From Apopatocola sp963618015 (GTDB taxonomy: Bacteria; Bacillota; Clostridia; Oscillospirales; Oscillospiraceae): a stretch of 43,223 nt of DNA. The DNA lies in assembly GCA_963618015.1 (NCBI GenBank), contig CAVEQS010000024.1:1-43223 (forward strand). The letters are read 5' to 3'. The translations under genes and the position numbers were made by a program. The notes beneath the pieces were generated by a model that searched no databases, was not told the DNA's origin, and was given only the letters and a program-made list of their open reading frames with translations. Shown here piece by piece: positions 1 to 8,112 of the stretch (its first letter is position 1; every line of letters begins with the position of its first letter).

Positions 1-108
1 AAGCTATGTCTTCTTTTATGCGGTTTCCAATTTGCGCAAGTTATTGTACATTATCTCACGTGACTGCATCATTCCGCAATCTTCCGCAGAAAATACGCAC
101 ATACAAAA
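1..108. other. left-edge non-coding stretch
   Basis: No supportable gene is visible here. The reading frame open on the plus strand through this stretch runs antisense over thioredoxin and shows no family resemblance. The stretch lies downstream of the thioredoxin terminator and is moderately AT-rich. Confidence 0.5.
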
Positions 109-137
109 CCCCTCTGTATGCGCCGCATACAGAGGGG
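103..137 (-). terminator. Rho-independent terminator of rbr-trxA
   Basis: A perfect 12-bp stem, with arms 109-120 and 126-137 and loop CGCCG, is followed on the minus strand by GTTTTGT. It lies 48 bases past the thioredoxin stop codon and closes the rubrerythrin-thioredoxin unit. Confidence 0.85.
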
Positions 138-184
138 TGGTCGTTTAACCTGCCTGCGGTATCACCGCGGGCGGGTTTTCTATC

Positions 185-493
185 TCAGAGCACGAAGCTT
201 TCCAGCTGCGCCTTCGCCACGAAGCCGACAGAGGTTTTGACGGCTTCGCCGTTTTTGAAGAGGATAAGCGTCGGAATGCTCGATACGCCGAAACGCATGG
301 CGAGATCCATTTCCTCATCCACATTGACCTTGCCGACCTTCAGCTCGTCGTGCTCGGCCGCAAACTCATGCAGCACCGGGGCAAGCATTTTGCAGGGGCC
401 GCACCAGCTCGCCCAGAAGTCCACAAGGACAGGCTTTTCGGAGTGAAGAACTTCTTCTTCAAAATTCGCTTTTGTGATCGTGATTTCCGACAT
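185..493 (-). CDS. trxA: thioredoxin
   Basis: Thioredoxin reduces protein disulfides in the cytoplasm and is itself recycled by thioredoxin reductase. The 102-residue product has the normal family length. The active site W-C-G-P-C lies at about residues 30-34 after the typical VDFWASWCGPC approach, and the conserved cis-Pro loop is visible as S-I-P-T at about 73-76. It starts with ATG preceded by AAAGGA. It follows rubrerythrin by 26 bases and shares its transcript; this pairing suggests a shared role in coping with oxygen or peroxide in an anaerobe (inference). No reductase gene is in the window. Confidence 0.96.
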   Translation of the reverse strand: MSEITITKANFEEEVLHSEKPVLVDFWASWCGPCKMLAPVLHEFAAEHDELKVGKVNVDEEMDLAMRFGVSSIPTLILFKNGEAVKTSVGFVAKAQLESFVL

Positions 494-519
494 GGTACTT
501 ATTTCCTTTCGATGGAATT

Positions 520-1065
520 TTAATAGTTTTCGGCGTGGATCTCAAAATAGCTCTGCGGGTGGGCGCACGTCGGGCAGATCTCCGGCGCGCTCGTACCGAC
601 AACGATATGCCCGCAGTTACGGCATTCCCAGACCTTGACCTCGCTCTTGGCGAACACCTCGGCAGCTTCCACATTGTGCAGCAGCGCGCGATAGCGCTCT
701 TCATGGTGCTTTTCGATCGCGGCGACAAGGCGGAACTTCTGCGCGAGCTCGTGGAAGCCCTCTTCCTCGGCCGTCTTGGCAAAGCCCTCATACATGTCCG
801 TCCACTCGTAATTCTCGCCCTCGGCGGCGTTCAGAAGGTTTTCCGCCGTATCGCCGATACCGTTGAGTTCCTTAAACCAGAGCTTTGCATGCTCCTTTTC
901 ATTATCTGCGGTTTTCAGAAAAAGCGCGGCAATCTGTTCATAGCCTTCCTTCTTTGCCTTGCTCGCAAAGAACGTATACTTGTTGCGGGCTTCCGACTCG
1001 CCGGAGAATGCAGCGCGGAGATTCTGCTCGGTTTTTGTTCCGGAATACTTGTTCTGTTCAGACAT
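520..1065 (-). CDS. rbr: rubrerythrin
   Basis: Rubrerythrin is a non-haem di-iron peroxidase that detoxifies hydrogen peroxide in anaerobes, with a C-terminal rubredoxin-type iron centre feeding electrons to the di-iron site. Visible are the N-terminal ferritin-like helices with E-x-x-H ligands (ESEARNKY near residue 23, EKEH near 56, EKHHEER near 118) and the rubredoxin-like tail with two C-x2-C pairs (CRNC near 148, CPTC near 164). The length of 181 residues is within the usual range. A strong RBS (AAAGGAG) precedes the ATG. It is the first gene of a two-gene unit with trxA. A weak promoter-like TTGGCC/TAAAAT pair lies upstream; I see no clear PerR box. Confidence 0.95.
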   Translation of the reverse strand: MSEQNKYSGTKTEQNLRAAFSGESEARNKYTFFASKAKKEGYEQIAALFLKTADNEKEHAKLWFKELNGIGDTAENLLNAAEGENYEWTDMYEGFAKTAEEEGFHELAQKFRLVAAIEKHHEERYRALLHNVEAAEVFAKSEVKVWECRNCGHIVVGTSAPEICPTCAHPQSYFEIHAENY

Positions 1066-1111
1066 TTTTCGGCTCCTTTATAAAGCGTATTTTACGTAGT
1101 ATGCCCAGATA

Positions 1112-1146
1112 TGGCCAAAGAACCGCCGAAAGGCAGTTCTTTGGTA
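1112..1146. terminator. terminator-like hairpin between psuG and rbr
   Basis: Arms 1115-1127 and 1132-1144 form CCAAAGAAC/GTTCTTTGG plus GCC/GGC, with one mismatch and a GAAA loop. A T-rich tail (TATATTTTTATT) follows only on the plus strand. On the minus strand, where psuG ends 8 bases upstream, the U-tract is missing, so termination of the psuG transcript here is likely but imperfect. Confidence 0.45.
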
Positions 1147-1151
1147 TATTT

Positions 1152-2084
1152 TTATTCCGCTTTCTTCAGCTCGCAGAGCGCCGCGGCAATGCGGGTAGCA
1201 CAGCGGGCGTTGTTCAGCGCAAGCTGCACGTTCGTTTCAAAGCTCTCGCCGCCGGTCAGCTCCTTGACCTTGGCCAAGAGGAACGGCGTGATGTTCTTGC
1301 CGTGCACGCCCGCCTCGTCCGCAGCCTGCAGCGCCACGGTGATGATGCGCTCCATATACTCGTGGTCGAGTGCGTACTCCTCCGGAACCGGATTGCCGAC
1401 GAGGATGCCGCCGGTGAAGCCGATGCCGCGCTGCGCGTGGATGATGGAAGCGATCTCCGCCTCGCTCTGCGCTGCGTAGTCCACGCCGAAGCCGCTCTTG
1501 CGGCAGAAAAACGCCGGGAAATCGGCGGTCTGGTTGCCGATGACGGGAACGCCCATCGTTTCAAGATATTCCAGCGTGCGGCCGATATCGAGAATCTGCT
1601 TCGCACCGGCGCAAACGACCGTGACGGGCGTGTGCGCAAGCTCCTGCAGGTCAGCAGAAATATCCATGGAGTCCTGACCGCCGCGGTGCACACCGCCGAT
1701 GCCGCCGGTGGCAAACACAGGAATACCGGCCATCGCAGCGATGATCATCGTGGAAGCAACGGTCGTCGCGCCGGTGCGGCCGAGAGCGACATACACCGCC
1801 ACGTCACGGCGGCTCACCTTGCCGATGTTCTCCGCGCGGCACATGATCTCCAGTTCCTCCGCCGTGAGACCGACTTTCAGACGTCCCTTAACGATCGCGC
1901 AGGTCGCCGGAATGCCGCCGAGCGAGCGGATGACTTCCTCTACGCGGTGCGCAAAGTCCAGATTTTCCGGATACGGCATACCGTGGCTGAGGATCGTGCT
2001 TTCCAGCGCGACGACGGGCTTATTCTCGTTCAGCGCCTGCTGGATTTCGGGCAGAACGTCCAGATACTTTTCAAAGCTGTTCAT
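1152..2084 (-). CDS. psuG: pseudouridine-5'-phosphate glycosidase
   Basis: PsuG cleaves pseudouridine 5'-phosphate to uracil and ribose 5-phosphate, the second step of pseudouridine breakdown. The 310-residue length is that of the family, and the hallmark segments are present: ALESTILSHGMPYP near residues 27-40, a Lys-containing IVKGRLKVG near 64, and GGIGGVHRG near 127. The start codon overlaps the psuK stop as ATGA, so the two enzymes are translationally coupled. The last gene of the run dxs...tyrS-psuK-psuG. No pseudouridine transporter gene is nearby, so the substrate may come from internal RNA turnover (inference). Confidence 0.95.
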   Translation of the reverse strand: MNSFEKYLDVLPEIQQALNENKPVVALESTILSHGMPYPENLDFAHRVEEVIRSLGGIPATCAIVKGRLKVGLTAEELEIMCRAENIGKVSRRDVAVYVALGRTGATTVASTMIIAAMAGIPVFATGGIGGVHRGGQDSMDISADLQELAHTPVTVVCAGAKQILDIGRTLEYLETMGVPVIGNQTADFPAFFCRKSGFGVDYAAQSEAEIASIIHAQRGIGFTGGILVGNPVPEEYALDHEYMERIITVALQAADEAGVHGKNITPFLLAKVKELTGGESFETNVQLALNNARCATRIAAALCELKKAE

Positions 2085-3022
2085 AATTCATTTTCCTCCA
2101 GAATTTTATTGACGAGCTCCGCGCTCATCCCCGGGCTGACGGTTCCGGCGCTGGTAACGGCGATGATCCCCGCCGCCAGAGCCCAGCGCGCCGCCTGTTC
2201 GGGGGCGAAGCGGTGCAGGTAAGCATATAAAAGTCCGGCCATAAAGGCGTCTCCCGCGCCGGTGGCATCCACCATCTGGCTCACGGGACGAAGCGCGGCA
2301 TAAAATCTCGCGCCGTCGCGGTCAGCCCAGTAGCAGCCATGCTGCCCCATACTGACAACGACTCGATGTGTGCCGCGTTCCAGAAGCACATCCACGGCGC
2401 GCTCCATGTCGGAGTTGTCCGCAATCTCACAGCCGGTCATAGCCGCAAGCTCCAGCACGTTGGGCTTAAGACAGTAGAGCTTTCCGGCAAACGGGGCAAG
2501 ACGCCGGGCATACGTTGTGGAGACCGGGTCGGAAAAGACCGGAACCCCCGCAAGCGCATCGGAGGTGATCCATTCAAGCGCCTCCGGTGTCAGGCAGGGA
2601 TCACAGACAATGGCATCCGCTTCTCGGAGCGCATCGCGCTGCTCTTCCAGCCATTCGGGCGTGATGTGTTCCAGAATGCGCATATCGGACATACCGATGA
2701 ACATGTCGCCCTCCGGGTCAATGAGCGCCATATAGCTGGAGCTGCCGCAGTCCGGGCAGCGCAGCATATGTGACATATCCATACCGACCGCCTCGCCGGA
2801 GGCGAGGATTTCCCGACCGTAAAGGTCGTTGCCGACGGCGGAAAAGAGGGCGGTTTTCTCGCCCATGCGGGAGAGGTTTTCGAGAATATTTCGCGTGACA
2901 CCGCCGGGCGACGTATGGAGAAAGCCGGGATTGGAATCACGCAGAATGAGCGCGGCACGGCTGCGCCCGTGCAGATCCATGTTGGCTGCGCCAATCCCTG
3001 CGATAAAACGTTTTTCTGTCAT
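2081..3022 (-). CDS. psuK: PfkB-family sugar kinase, probable pseudouridine kinase
   Basis: A 313-residue ribokinase/PfkB-family kinase. Visible are the N-terminal GIGAANMDLHG segment, the substrate-side GGVTRNILENLSRMG (residues about 40-54), and the C-terminal PfkB signature DATGAGDAFMAGL with the anion-hole GAGD and catalytic Asp (about 250-262). Coupling to psuG by ATGA makes phosphorylation of pseudouridine the likely reaction, as in E. coli psuK-psuG. The chosen ATG at 3022-3020 overlaps the tyrS stop as TAATG; a longer in-frame extension upstream runs through tyrS and is rejected. Substrate assignment rests on context. Confidence 0.88.
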   Translation of the reverse strand: MTEKRFIAGIGAANMDLHGRSRAALILRDSNPGFLHTSPGGVTRNILENLSRMGEKTALFSAVGNDLYGREILASGEAVGMDMSHMLRCPDCGSSSYMALIDPEGDMFIGMSDMRILEHITPEWLEEQRDALREADAIVCDPCLTPEALEWITSDALAGVPVFSDPVSTTYARRLAPFAGKLYCLKPNVLELAAMTGCEIADNSDMERAVDVLLERGTHRVVVSMGQHGCYWADRDGARFYAALRPVSQMVDATGAGDAFMAGLLYAYLHRFAPEQAARWALAAGIIAVTSAGTVSPGMSAELVNKILEENEL

Positions 3023-4242
3023 TATTTCAAAACTACGCGCTTGAAGCTCTTCTTTCCGCGGCGCAGGACAACGCCCTTGCGCAGTTCTTCCGCATCGAAC
3101 GACTTGGCAAGATCGGTGACCTTCTCTTCCCCGCACAGGACGCCGCCCTGCTGAATATTGCGCCGCGCGTCGCTGCGGGAGGCGCAGAGGCCGCTCAGCA
3201 CAAGAAGGCTCATAATGTCGGCCTTGCCGTCGACAAGATCGCTCTCGGAAATGACAGACTCCGGTACGTGCTCCGTGCTGCCGCCGCCGAAAATGGCTCT
3301 TGCCTTTTCCTGCGCGGCGCCAGCCTCGTCCTCGCCGTGCACCATTTTGGTGAGCTCATAGGCCAGGATCTCCTTGGCGGTGTTGAGCTGCGCGTCCTTC
3401 CAGGTTGCCATCTCGTCGATCTGCTCAAGCGGGAGGAACGTGAGCATGCGGATGCACTTCATAACGTCCGCATCGTCCACATTGCGCCAGTACTGGTAGA
3501 AATCGAACGGAGAGGTCTTGTTCGCGTCGAGCCAGACAGCGTTGCCCGCCGTTTTGCCCATCTTCTTGCCCTGCGAGTCGGTCAGGAGCGTGATGGTCAT
3601 GGCGTAGGCGTCCTTGCCGAGCTTTTTGCGGATGAGCTCCGTACCGCCGAGCATGTTGCTCCACTGGTCGTCACCGCCGAACTGCATGTTGCAGCCGTAC
3701 TCCTTGAAGAGATGGTAGAAGTCGTAGCTCTGCATGATCATGTAGTTGAACTCAAAGAAGCTCAGACCCTTTTCCATGCGCTGCTTGTAGCACTCGGCGC
3801 GGAGCATATTGTTCACGCTGAAGCAAGTCCCCACCTCACGCAGAAGCTCAATATAGTTGAGATCAAGGAGCCAATCGGCATTGTTCACCATGATGGCCTT
3901 GTCCTCGCCGAATTCAATGAAGCGCTCCATCTGGCGGCGGAAGCACTCGGCATTGTGATCGATGTCTGCCTTGGTGAGCATTTTGCGCATGTCCGTGCGG
4001 CCGGAGGGGTCGCCGATCATGGTAGTACCGCCGCCGATGAGCGCGACCGGCTGGTTGCCCGCCATCTGCAGACGCTTCATGAGCGTGAGCGCCATGAAGT
4101 GACCGGCGGTAAGGCTGTCCGCTGTGCAGTCAAAGCCGATATAGAAGCGAGCCTTTCCGTTGTTGATCAGGTCATGGATTTCCTGTTCATCGGTGACCTG
4201 TGCAATAAGGCCACGCCGGACAAGCTCTTCGTAAATTTGCAT
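3022..4242 (-). CDS. tyrS: tyrosine--tRNA ligase
   Basis: Tyrosyl-tRNA synthetase charges tRNA-Tyr. The 406 residues include the class I catalytic core with a HIGH-like G-H-F-M-A-L (about residue 47), the tyrosine-binding YDFYHL/QFGGDDQWSN segment (about 173-195), the KMSKS-like K-K-M-G-K-T (about 228), and a C-terminal S4 RNA-binding domain ending RRGKKSFKRVVLK. ATG at 4242 is preferred over a TTG one codon earlier because AAAGGAG lies 8 bases upstream. It follows recN by 49 bases and overlaps psuK. No T-box leader is seen in front of it, unlike many Firmicute tyrS genes. Confidence 0.96.
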   Translation of the reverse strand: MQIYEELVRRGLIAQVTDEQEIHDLINNGKARFYIGFDCTADSLTAGHFMALTLMKRLQMAGNQPVALIGGGTTMIGDPSGRTDMRKMLTKADIDHNAECFRRQMERFIEFGEDKAIMVNNADWLLDLNYIELLREVGTCFSVNNMLRAECYKQRMEKGLSFFEFNYMIMQSYDFYHLFKEYGCNMQFGGDDQWSNMLGGTELIRKKLGKDAYAMTITLLTDSQGKKMGKTAGNAVWLDANKTSPFDFYQYWRNVDDADVMKCIRMLTFLPLEQIDEMATWKDAQLNTAKEILAYELTKMVHGEDEAGAAQEKARAIFGGGSTEHVPESVISESDLVDGKADIMSLLVLSGLCASRSDARRNIQQGGVLCGEEKVTDLAKSFDAEELRKGVVLRRGKKSFKRVVLK

Positions 4243-4291
4243 CAATCTTACTCCTTTTTTATTCTTTTCCCGCGCAATGCGGGTAAATCAC

Positions 4292-5977
4292 TTAGGAAAG
4301 GGACGCGCGGAATTCCTCATCACGCGCCAAAAGCTCTTCCGCGCCCGCGAGCTGCGTATCAGTAATCTGGTCGCCGCCGCTCAGTCGCGCCAGCTCCCAC
4401 CGGCGGCCTTCGCGGTCAAGGAGGCGGATGTTCGTATACGTCCGTCCGCTATGTTCGGACTTTTCCACCAGATACTGCTGCTGCGCCATCGCCGCAATCT
4501 GCGGAAGATGGGTCACACAGAGCACCTGCTTTGTCCGTCCGAGAGAGGCCAGTTTTTCCGCCACACGCTGCGCCGCGACACCCGAGACGCCGGTATCGAT
4601 CTCGTCAAAGATCAACGCATCTACGCCGTCCTTTTCGGCAAAGACGTTCTTGAGCGCAAGCATAATGCGCGAAAGCTCACCGCCGGAAGCGATACGGCTG
4701 ATCGGCCCAAGCGCTTCGCCGGCGTTGGCCGACATGACAAAGCTTACCTCGTCCGCGCCGGACGTGGTGAGAGCGTTCTTTCCGGTTTGAAACTCGATCC
4801 GCACTTCAAAACGAACCGACGGCATGCTGAGATCGCGAAGCTCTCCAACAACGCGCTCCTGCAGACGCGCCGCCGCCGCTTTTCGGACATCAGAGAGCGC
4901 GCGCGCCCTCTTTTCGGCGAGTGCATATGCTTTCGCCGTTTCTTTTTCCAGCTGTTGAAGCCGGTCACCGGCGTATTCCAGCTCGTCGAGCCGGTGCTGG
5001 GAATCCAAAAGCAGCGCGGCGAGACCTTCCTCATCCGTTGCATACTTCTTTTCCAGACGCCGAAGCTGGGAAAGGCGCTCTTCCAGCCGGTCATACTCCT
5101 CCGGAGAGAAGTCCAGAAGCTGCTGCTTTTCGCGCAGACGCTCGGAAGCATCCTCCAGCGCGAGCCGCGCACCGCGGATGATCTCTTCCGTTTCCGAGAG
5201 ATCTGCGCTCCACGCGCTGGCGCGGGAGACATTATACTCCGCCTCGCCGCATTGTGCAACAGCGCTGCCGTCGGAATCATAGAGTGCAGAAAGCGCGGCG
5301 GATATGTGCTCCGTCAGCTTTTCGCTGTTGCGAAGGAGATCGCGTCGTTCCGTAAGCTCCGTTTCCTCGCCGGGGCGGATCTCCGCCTTCGTTAGCTCGG
5401 CGATCCGGTAGCGCAGGCTCTCTTCCAAGCGCTGCTTTTCCGCTTCGTCCATGGAGAGACGCTCGGTCTCGCGGACGAGCGCGCGATAGGCGTCGTATGC
5501 CTCACGATACGCCGAAAGCGCCGCACCGCACTCGCCGAAAGCGTCCAGATAGTCCAGATGACGCCGCTCGTCCAGAAGCTGACGGCCATCGTTCTGCCCG
5601 TGGATATCCAGCAGAAGCGCCCCAAGCTCACGAAGCTGCGAGGCCGTAACCGGCACGCCGTTAACGCGCCCGGACGTCTTTCCCTCCGCAGTAATCCGGC
5701 GCTGCAAAATGATCTCGCCGTCGTCCACGTCGATCTCGTTATCCGTACACCAACGTTCTGTGGCTGCCGATTCAAATGACGCCGTGACGGAAGCGCGTTC
5801 CGCACCGGAGCGGACAAGCTCCCGGCTGACGCGGTTGCCGAGGACAGCATTGAGCGAGTCGATGATGATCGATTTGCCCGCGCCCGTTTCGCCGGTCAAT
5901 ACACTCAGTCCGGCAGAGAATTCCACATCCGCGCATTCGATGACGGCGATATTTTCAATGTGGAGTGTTTTGAGCAT
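4292..5977 (-). CDS. recN: DNA repair protein RecN
   Basis: RecN is an SMC-like ATPase that gathers DNA ends at double-strand breaks for recombinational repair. The 561-residue protein has Walker A G-E-T-G-A-G-K-S at about residues 29-36, long central coiled coils rich in Glu, Arg and Leu (about 150-360), the ABC signature SGGELSR (about 428) and Walker B D-E-I-D-T-G-V-S-G (about 453). Its ATG overlaps the argR stop as TAATG. The argR-recN order is classical in Firmicutes; spoIVB and spo0A, which often follow recN, are replaced here by tyrS-psuK-psuG. Confidence 0.96.
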   Translation of the reverse strand: MLKTLHIENIAVIECADVEFSAGLSVLTGETGAGKSIIIDSLNAVLGNRVSRELVRSGAERASVTASFESAATERWCTDNEIDVDDGEIILQRRITAEGKTSGRVNGVPVTASQLRELGALLLDIHGQNDGRQLLDERRHLDYLDAFGECGAALSAYREAYDAYRALVRETERLSMDEAEKQRLEESLRYRIAELTKAEIRPGEETELTERRDLLRNSEKLTEHISAALSALYDSDGSAVAQCGEAEYNVSRASAWSADLSETEEIIRGARLALEDASERLREKQQLLDFSPEEYDRLEERLSQLRRLEKKYATDEEGLAALLLDSQHRLDELEYAGDRLQQLEKETAKAYALAEKRARALSDVRKAAAARLQERVVGELRDLSMPSVRFEVRIEFQTGKNALTTSGADEVSFVMSANAGEALGPISRIASGGELSRIMLALKNVFAEKDGVDALIFDEIDTGVSGVAAQRVAEKLASLGRTKQVLCVTHLPQIAAMAQQQYLVEKSEHSGRTYTNIRLLDREGRRWELARLSGGDQITDTQLAGAEELLARDEEFRASLS

Positions 5978-6426
5978 TACAGCATAGCCTCAATTTCCCG
6001 GCAGAAGTCCAGCGCCGTCTGTACATCGCGCATGGCGAGAAAGGCGGTATCGTCTCCCGCCAGCGTTCCGACAAGATTGGGAACATCCAGATTGTCAAGC
6101 ATGGATGCCGCAGCATTGGCAAGACCCGGAAGCGTGTGGATGACAACGATGTTCTGCGCCGTATCAAAGCTCACGACGCATTCACGGAAGATCTTCCGCA
6201 GGCGGTCAAGCTGGTCGCCGGAATCCTCTCTCGCCGGAACGGCATAGCGGTAGCCGCCGTCCGGGCAAAGCTCCTTGACAAGGCGAAGCTCGCGGATATC
6301 GCGCGAGAGCGTCGCCTGCGTGCTTTTCACGCCGCGCTCGCGCAGCGCTTCGATCAACTGGTTCTGCGTTTCAATGTTCTGCTCCTGAATCAACGCAAGG
6401 ATCTCTTCCTGTCGCTTTGATTTCAC
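5977..6426 (-). CDS. argR: arginine repressor ArgR
   Basis: ArgR is an arginine-responsive hexameric repressor of arginine biosynthesis and activator of catabolism. The 149-residue product has an N-terminal winged helix (S-T-Q-A-T-L-S-R-D-I-R-E-L at about 36-48) and the C-terminal arginine-binding/oligomerisation motif G-T-L-A-G-D-D-T (about 122-129). It starts with GTG at 6426, with GAGGTG 8 bases before it. It sits 16 bases after nadK and overlaps recN. No arginine genes are in the window, so its targets are elsewhere. Confidence 0.95.
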   Translation of the reverse strand: MKSKRQEEILALIQEQNIETQNQLIEALRERGVKSTQATLSRDIRELRLVKELCPDGGYRYAVPAREDSGDQLDRLRKIFRECVVSFDTAQNIVVIHTLPGLANAAASMLDNLDVPNLVGTLAGDDTAFLAMRDVQTALDFCREIEAML

Positions 6427-6442
6427 GGGGCAATCACCTCTT

Positions 6443-7303
6443 TCATTTATCGACTAATTTTTCAAAAACTATATCAAAAAAGCTGCGATCTTTAACGCGT
6501 GCCATTAAAAGCGTTTTGTCTGACCGCGCCACAACGAGCTCGTCCCCATCAAGGAACGGAACGGCCACGCCGTCCACGGAGAGAAAGACTTCCTTATCCC
6601 CTTGTTCCACGGTGCGGATAAATACTTCCCGATCCGCTTTCAACACATAAGAGCGCGCCGCGAGGCGGAACGTGCAGATCGGGGTGAGGATAATGCAGTC
6701 GGCGCACGGCTCGACGATCGGCCCGCCAGCCGCCATGGAATACGCAGTGGAGCCGGTCGGCGTGGAGGCGATCATTCCGTCGCCGGAGAACGCCGTGATC
6801 TCGCGCCCATCGCTGAACGCTTCCAGCTTCACCACACTCACCGAGGCACGGACGACCGCTTCGTTGAGCGCGCTGCCGGCATAGACCAGTTCCCCTTTGC
6901 GAAAGAGCTTCAGATCGAGCATCATGCGCGTCTGCACGGTGTAATGCCCGTCGGCGACTTCTAAAATACAGTCGGTTTCCGTCTGCTCCAGCTCGGCGAG
7001 AAAGCCCTTGTTTCCGAGATTTACGCCGAGGATCGGGACGCCGGAACCGGCAAGATACCGGGAAAGCTGTAAAATCGTACCGTCGCCGCCGAGCGAAACA
7101 ACGAGACGCGCGCCGGGCAGCGCCATCGGAAGAGTGACGGTCGGAATATCCGGCGACCAGGTGTTCTCCAGCCCATCGCTAAGAAACGGCGCAATGCGGA
7201 CGTCGTGGCCATGCTCGCGCAGCGCCGCAGCGATTGCGAGCGTAGACTCCAGACCGTGATCGCGGTGCGCGTTCGGGCAGAGAAGAATATATCCGTCTTT
7301 CAT
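6443..7303 (-). CDS. nadK: NAD kinase
   Basis: NAD kinase makes NADP from NAD and ATP. The 286 residues contain the essential G-G-D-G-T-I-L motif (about 72-78), the LGVNLGNKGFLAE segment (about 94-106) and the SPTGSTAYSMAAGG-like NAD-binding motif (here S-T-P-T-G-S-T-A-Y-S, about 180-189). The ATG overlaps the tlyA stop as ATGA. Order tlyA-nadK-argR-recN is typical of Clostridia. Confidence 0.95.
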   Translation of the reverse strand: MKDGYILLCPNAHRDHGLESTLAIAAALREHGHDVRIAPFLSDGLENTWSPDIPTVTLPMALPGARLVVSLGGDGTILQLSRYLAGSGVPILGVNLGNKGFLAELEQTETDCILEVADGHYTVQTRMMLDLKLFRKGELVYAGSALNEAVVRASVSVVKLEAFSDGREITAFSGDGMIASTPTGSTAYSMAAGGPIVEPCADCIILTPICTFRLAARSYVLKADREVFIRTVEQGDKEVFLSVDGVAVPFLDGDELVVARSDKTLLMARVKDRSFFDIVFEKLVDK

Positions 7304-8112
7304 TGATCAGAATCCTTTCCGTGCGCCGCGTGTGACGCGGCAACGAGCGCCTCAATGTCCGGTTCCGGAATGCTGTCTGCATTCTTTTTGAGCCAGGCAA
7401 GGTACTCAATGTTTCCTTCCGGTCCGCGGATGGGGGAAAAATCCAGTCCGCGCACGCCGAAACCGCTTTCCGGCGCATAACGCAGAAACTCACGCAGTAC
7501 GTCCGCATGAACAGCAGGATCTCGCACCACGCCCTTCTTCCCCACCTTATCTTTCCCCGCTTCAAATTGCGGCTTAACAAGGCAGACCATTTCACCGCCG
7601 GGCTTCAGGAGGGCGCACACAGCGCCCAAAACGAGCCGGAGCGAAATGAAACTCAAATCAGCCACGGCAACATCCATTTCTTCGGGAATCTGCTCATGCG
7701 TAACATAGCGGATGTTTGTCCGCTCCATGCAGACGACGCGCGGATCGGTGCGAAGGCTCCAGGCGAGCTGGCCATAGCCGACATCCACGGCATAGACCTT
7801 GGCGGCACCGTTTTTCAGCAGGACGTCCGTAAAACCACCCGTAGACGCACCGCAGTCGATACATACGGCGCTGCTTACGTCGATGGGAAAAACGCGCAGC
7901 GCTTTTTCCAGCTTCCACCCGCCGCGGCTGACATACGGGAGCGTTTCGCCGCGCATTTCTACGGCGGCGTCCTCGGCTACGGCAGTACCGGGCTTCGTCT
8001 CCTTCTGTCCGTTTACATATACGCTGCCCGCCATGATATACGCCTTGGCGCGCTCACGGCTCTCGGCAAGACCTTTATCAAACACAAGCTGATCAAGCCG
8101 GATCTTTTTCAT
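7300..8112 (-). CDS. tlyA: TlyA-family rRNA 2'-O-methyltransferase / putative hemolysin
   Basis: TlyA proteins methylate riboses in ribosomal RNA (C1409 of 16S and, in some species, C1920 of 23S). This 270-residue protein has an N-terminal S4 RNA-binding domain (RLDQLVFDKGLAESRERAK, about 4-22) followed by an FtsJ/RrmJ-like SAM domain with motif I D-C-G-A-S-T-G-G-F-T-D (about 84-94) and VAVADLSFISL (about 148). The older name hemolysin is historical. The ATG lies inside the end of dxs (20-base overlap) behind AAAGGAG. Confidence 0.93.
   Translation of the reverse strand: MKKIRLDQLVFDKGLAESRERAKAYIMAGSVYVNGQKETKPGTAVAEDAAVEMRGETLPYVSRGGWKLEKALRVFPIDVSSAVCIDCGASTGGFTDVLLKNGAAKVYAVDVGYGQLAWSLRTDPRVVCMERTNIRYVTHEQIPEEMDVAVADLSFISLRLVLGAVCALLKPGGEMVCLVKPQFEAGKDKVGKKGVVRDPAVHADVLREFLRYAPESGFGVRGLDFSPIRGPEGNIEYLAWLKKNADSIPEPDIEALVAASHAAHGKDSDQ

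Noticed and set aside
4243..4291. T-box leader in front of tyrS
   Set aside because: The gap to recN is only 49 bases, with no room for a T-box specifier stem and antiterminator. The short CCCGC/GCGGG stem there is followed by A-rich, not U-rich, RNA.
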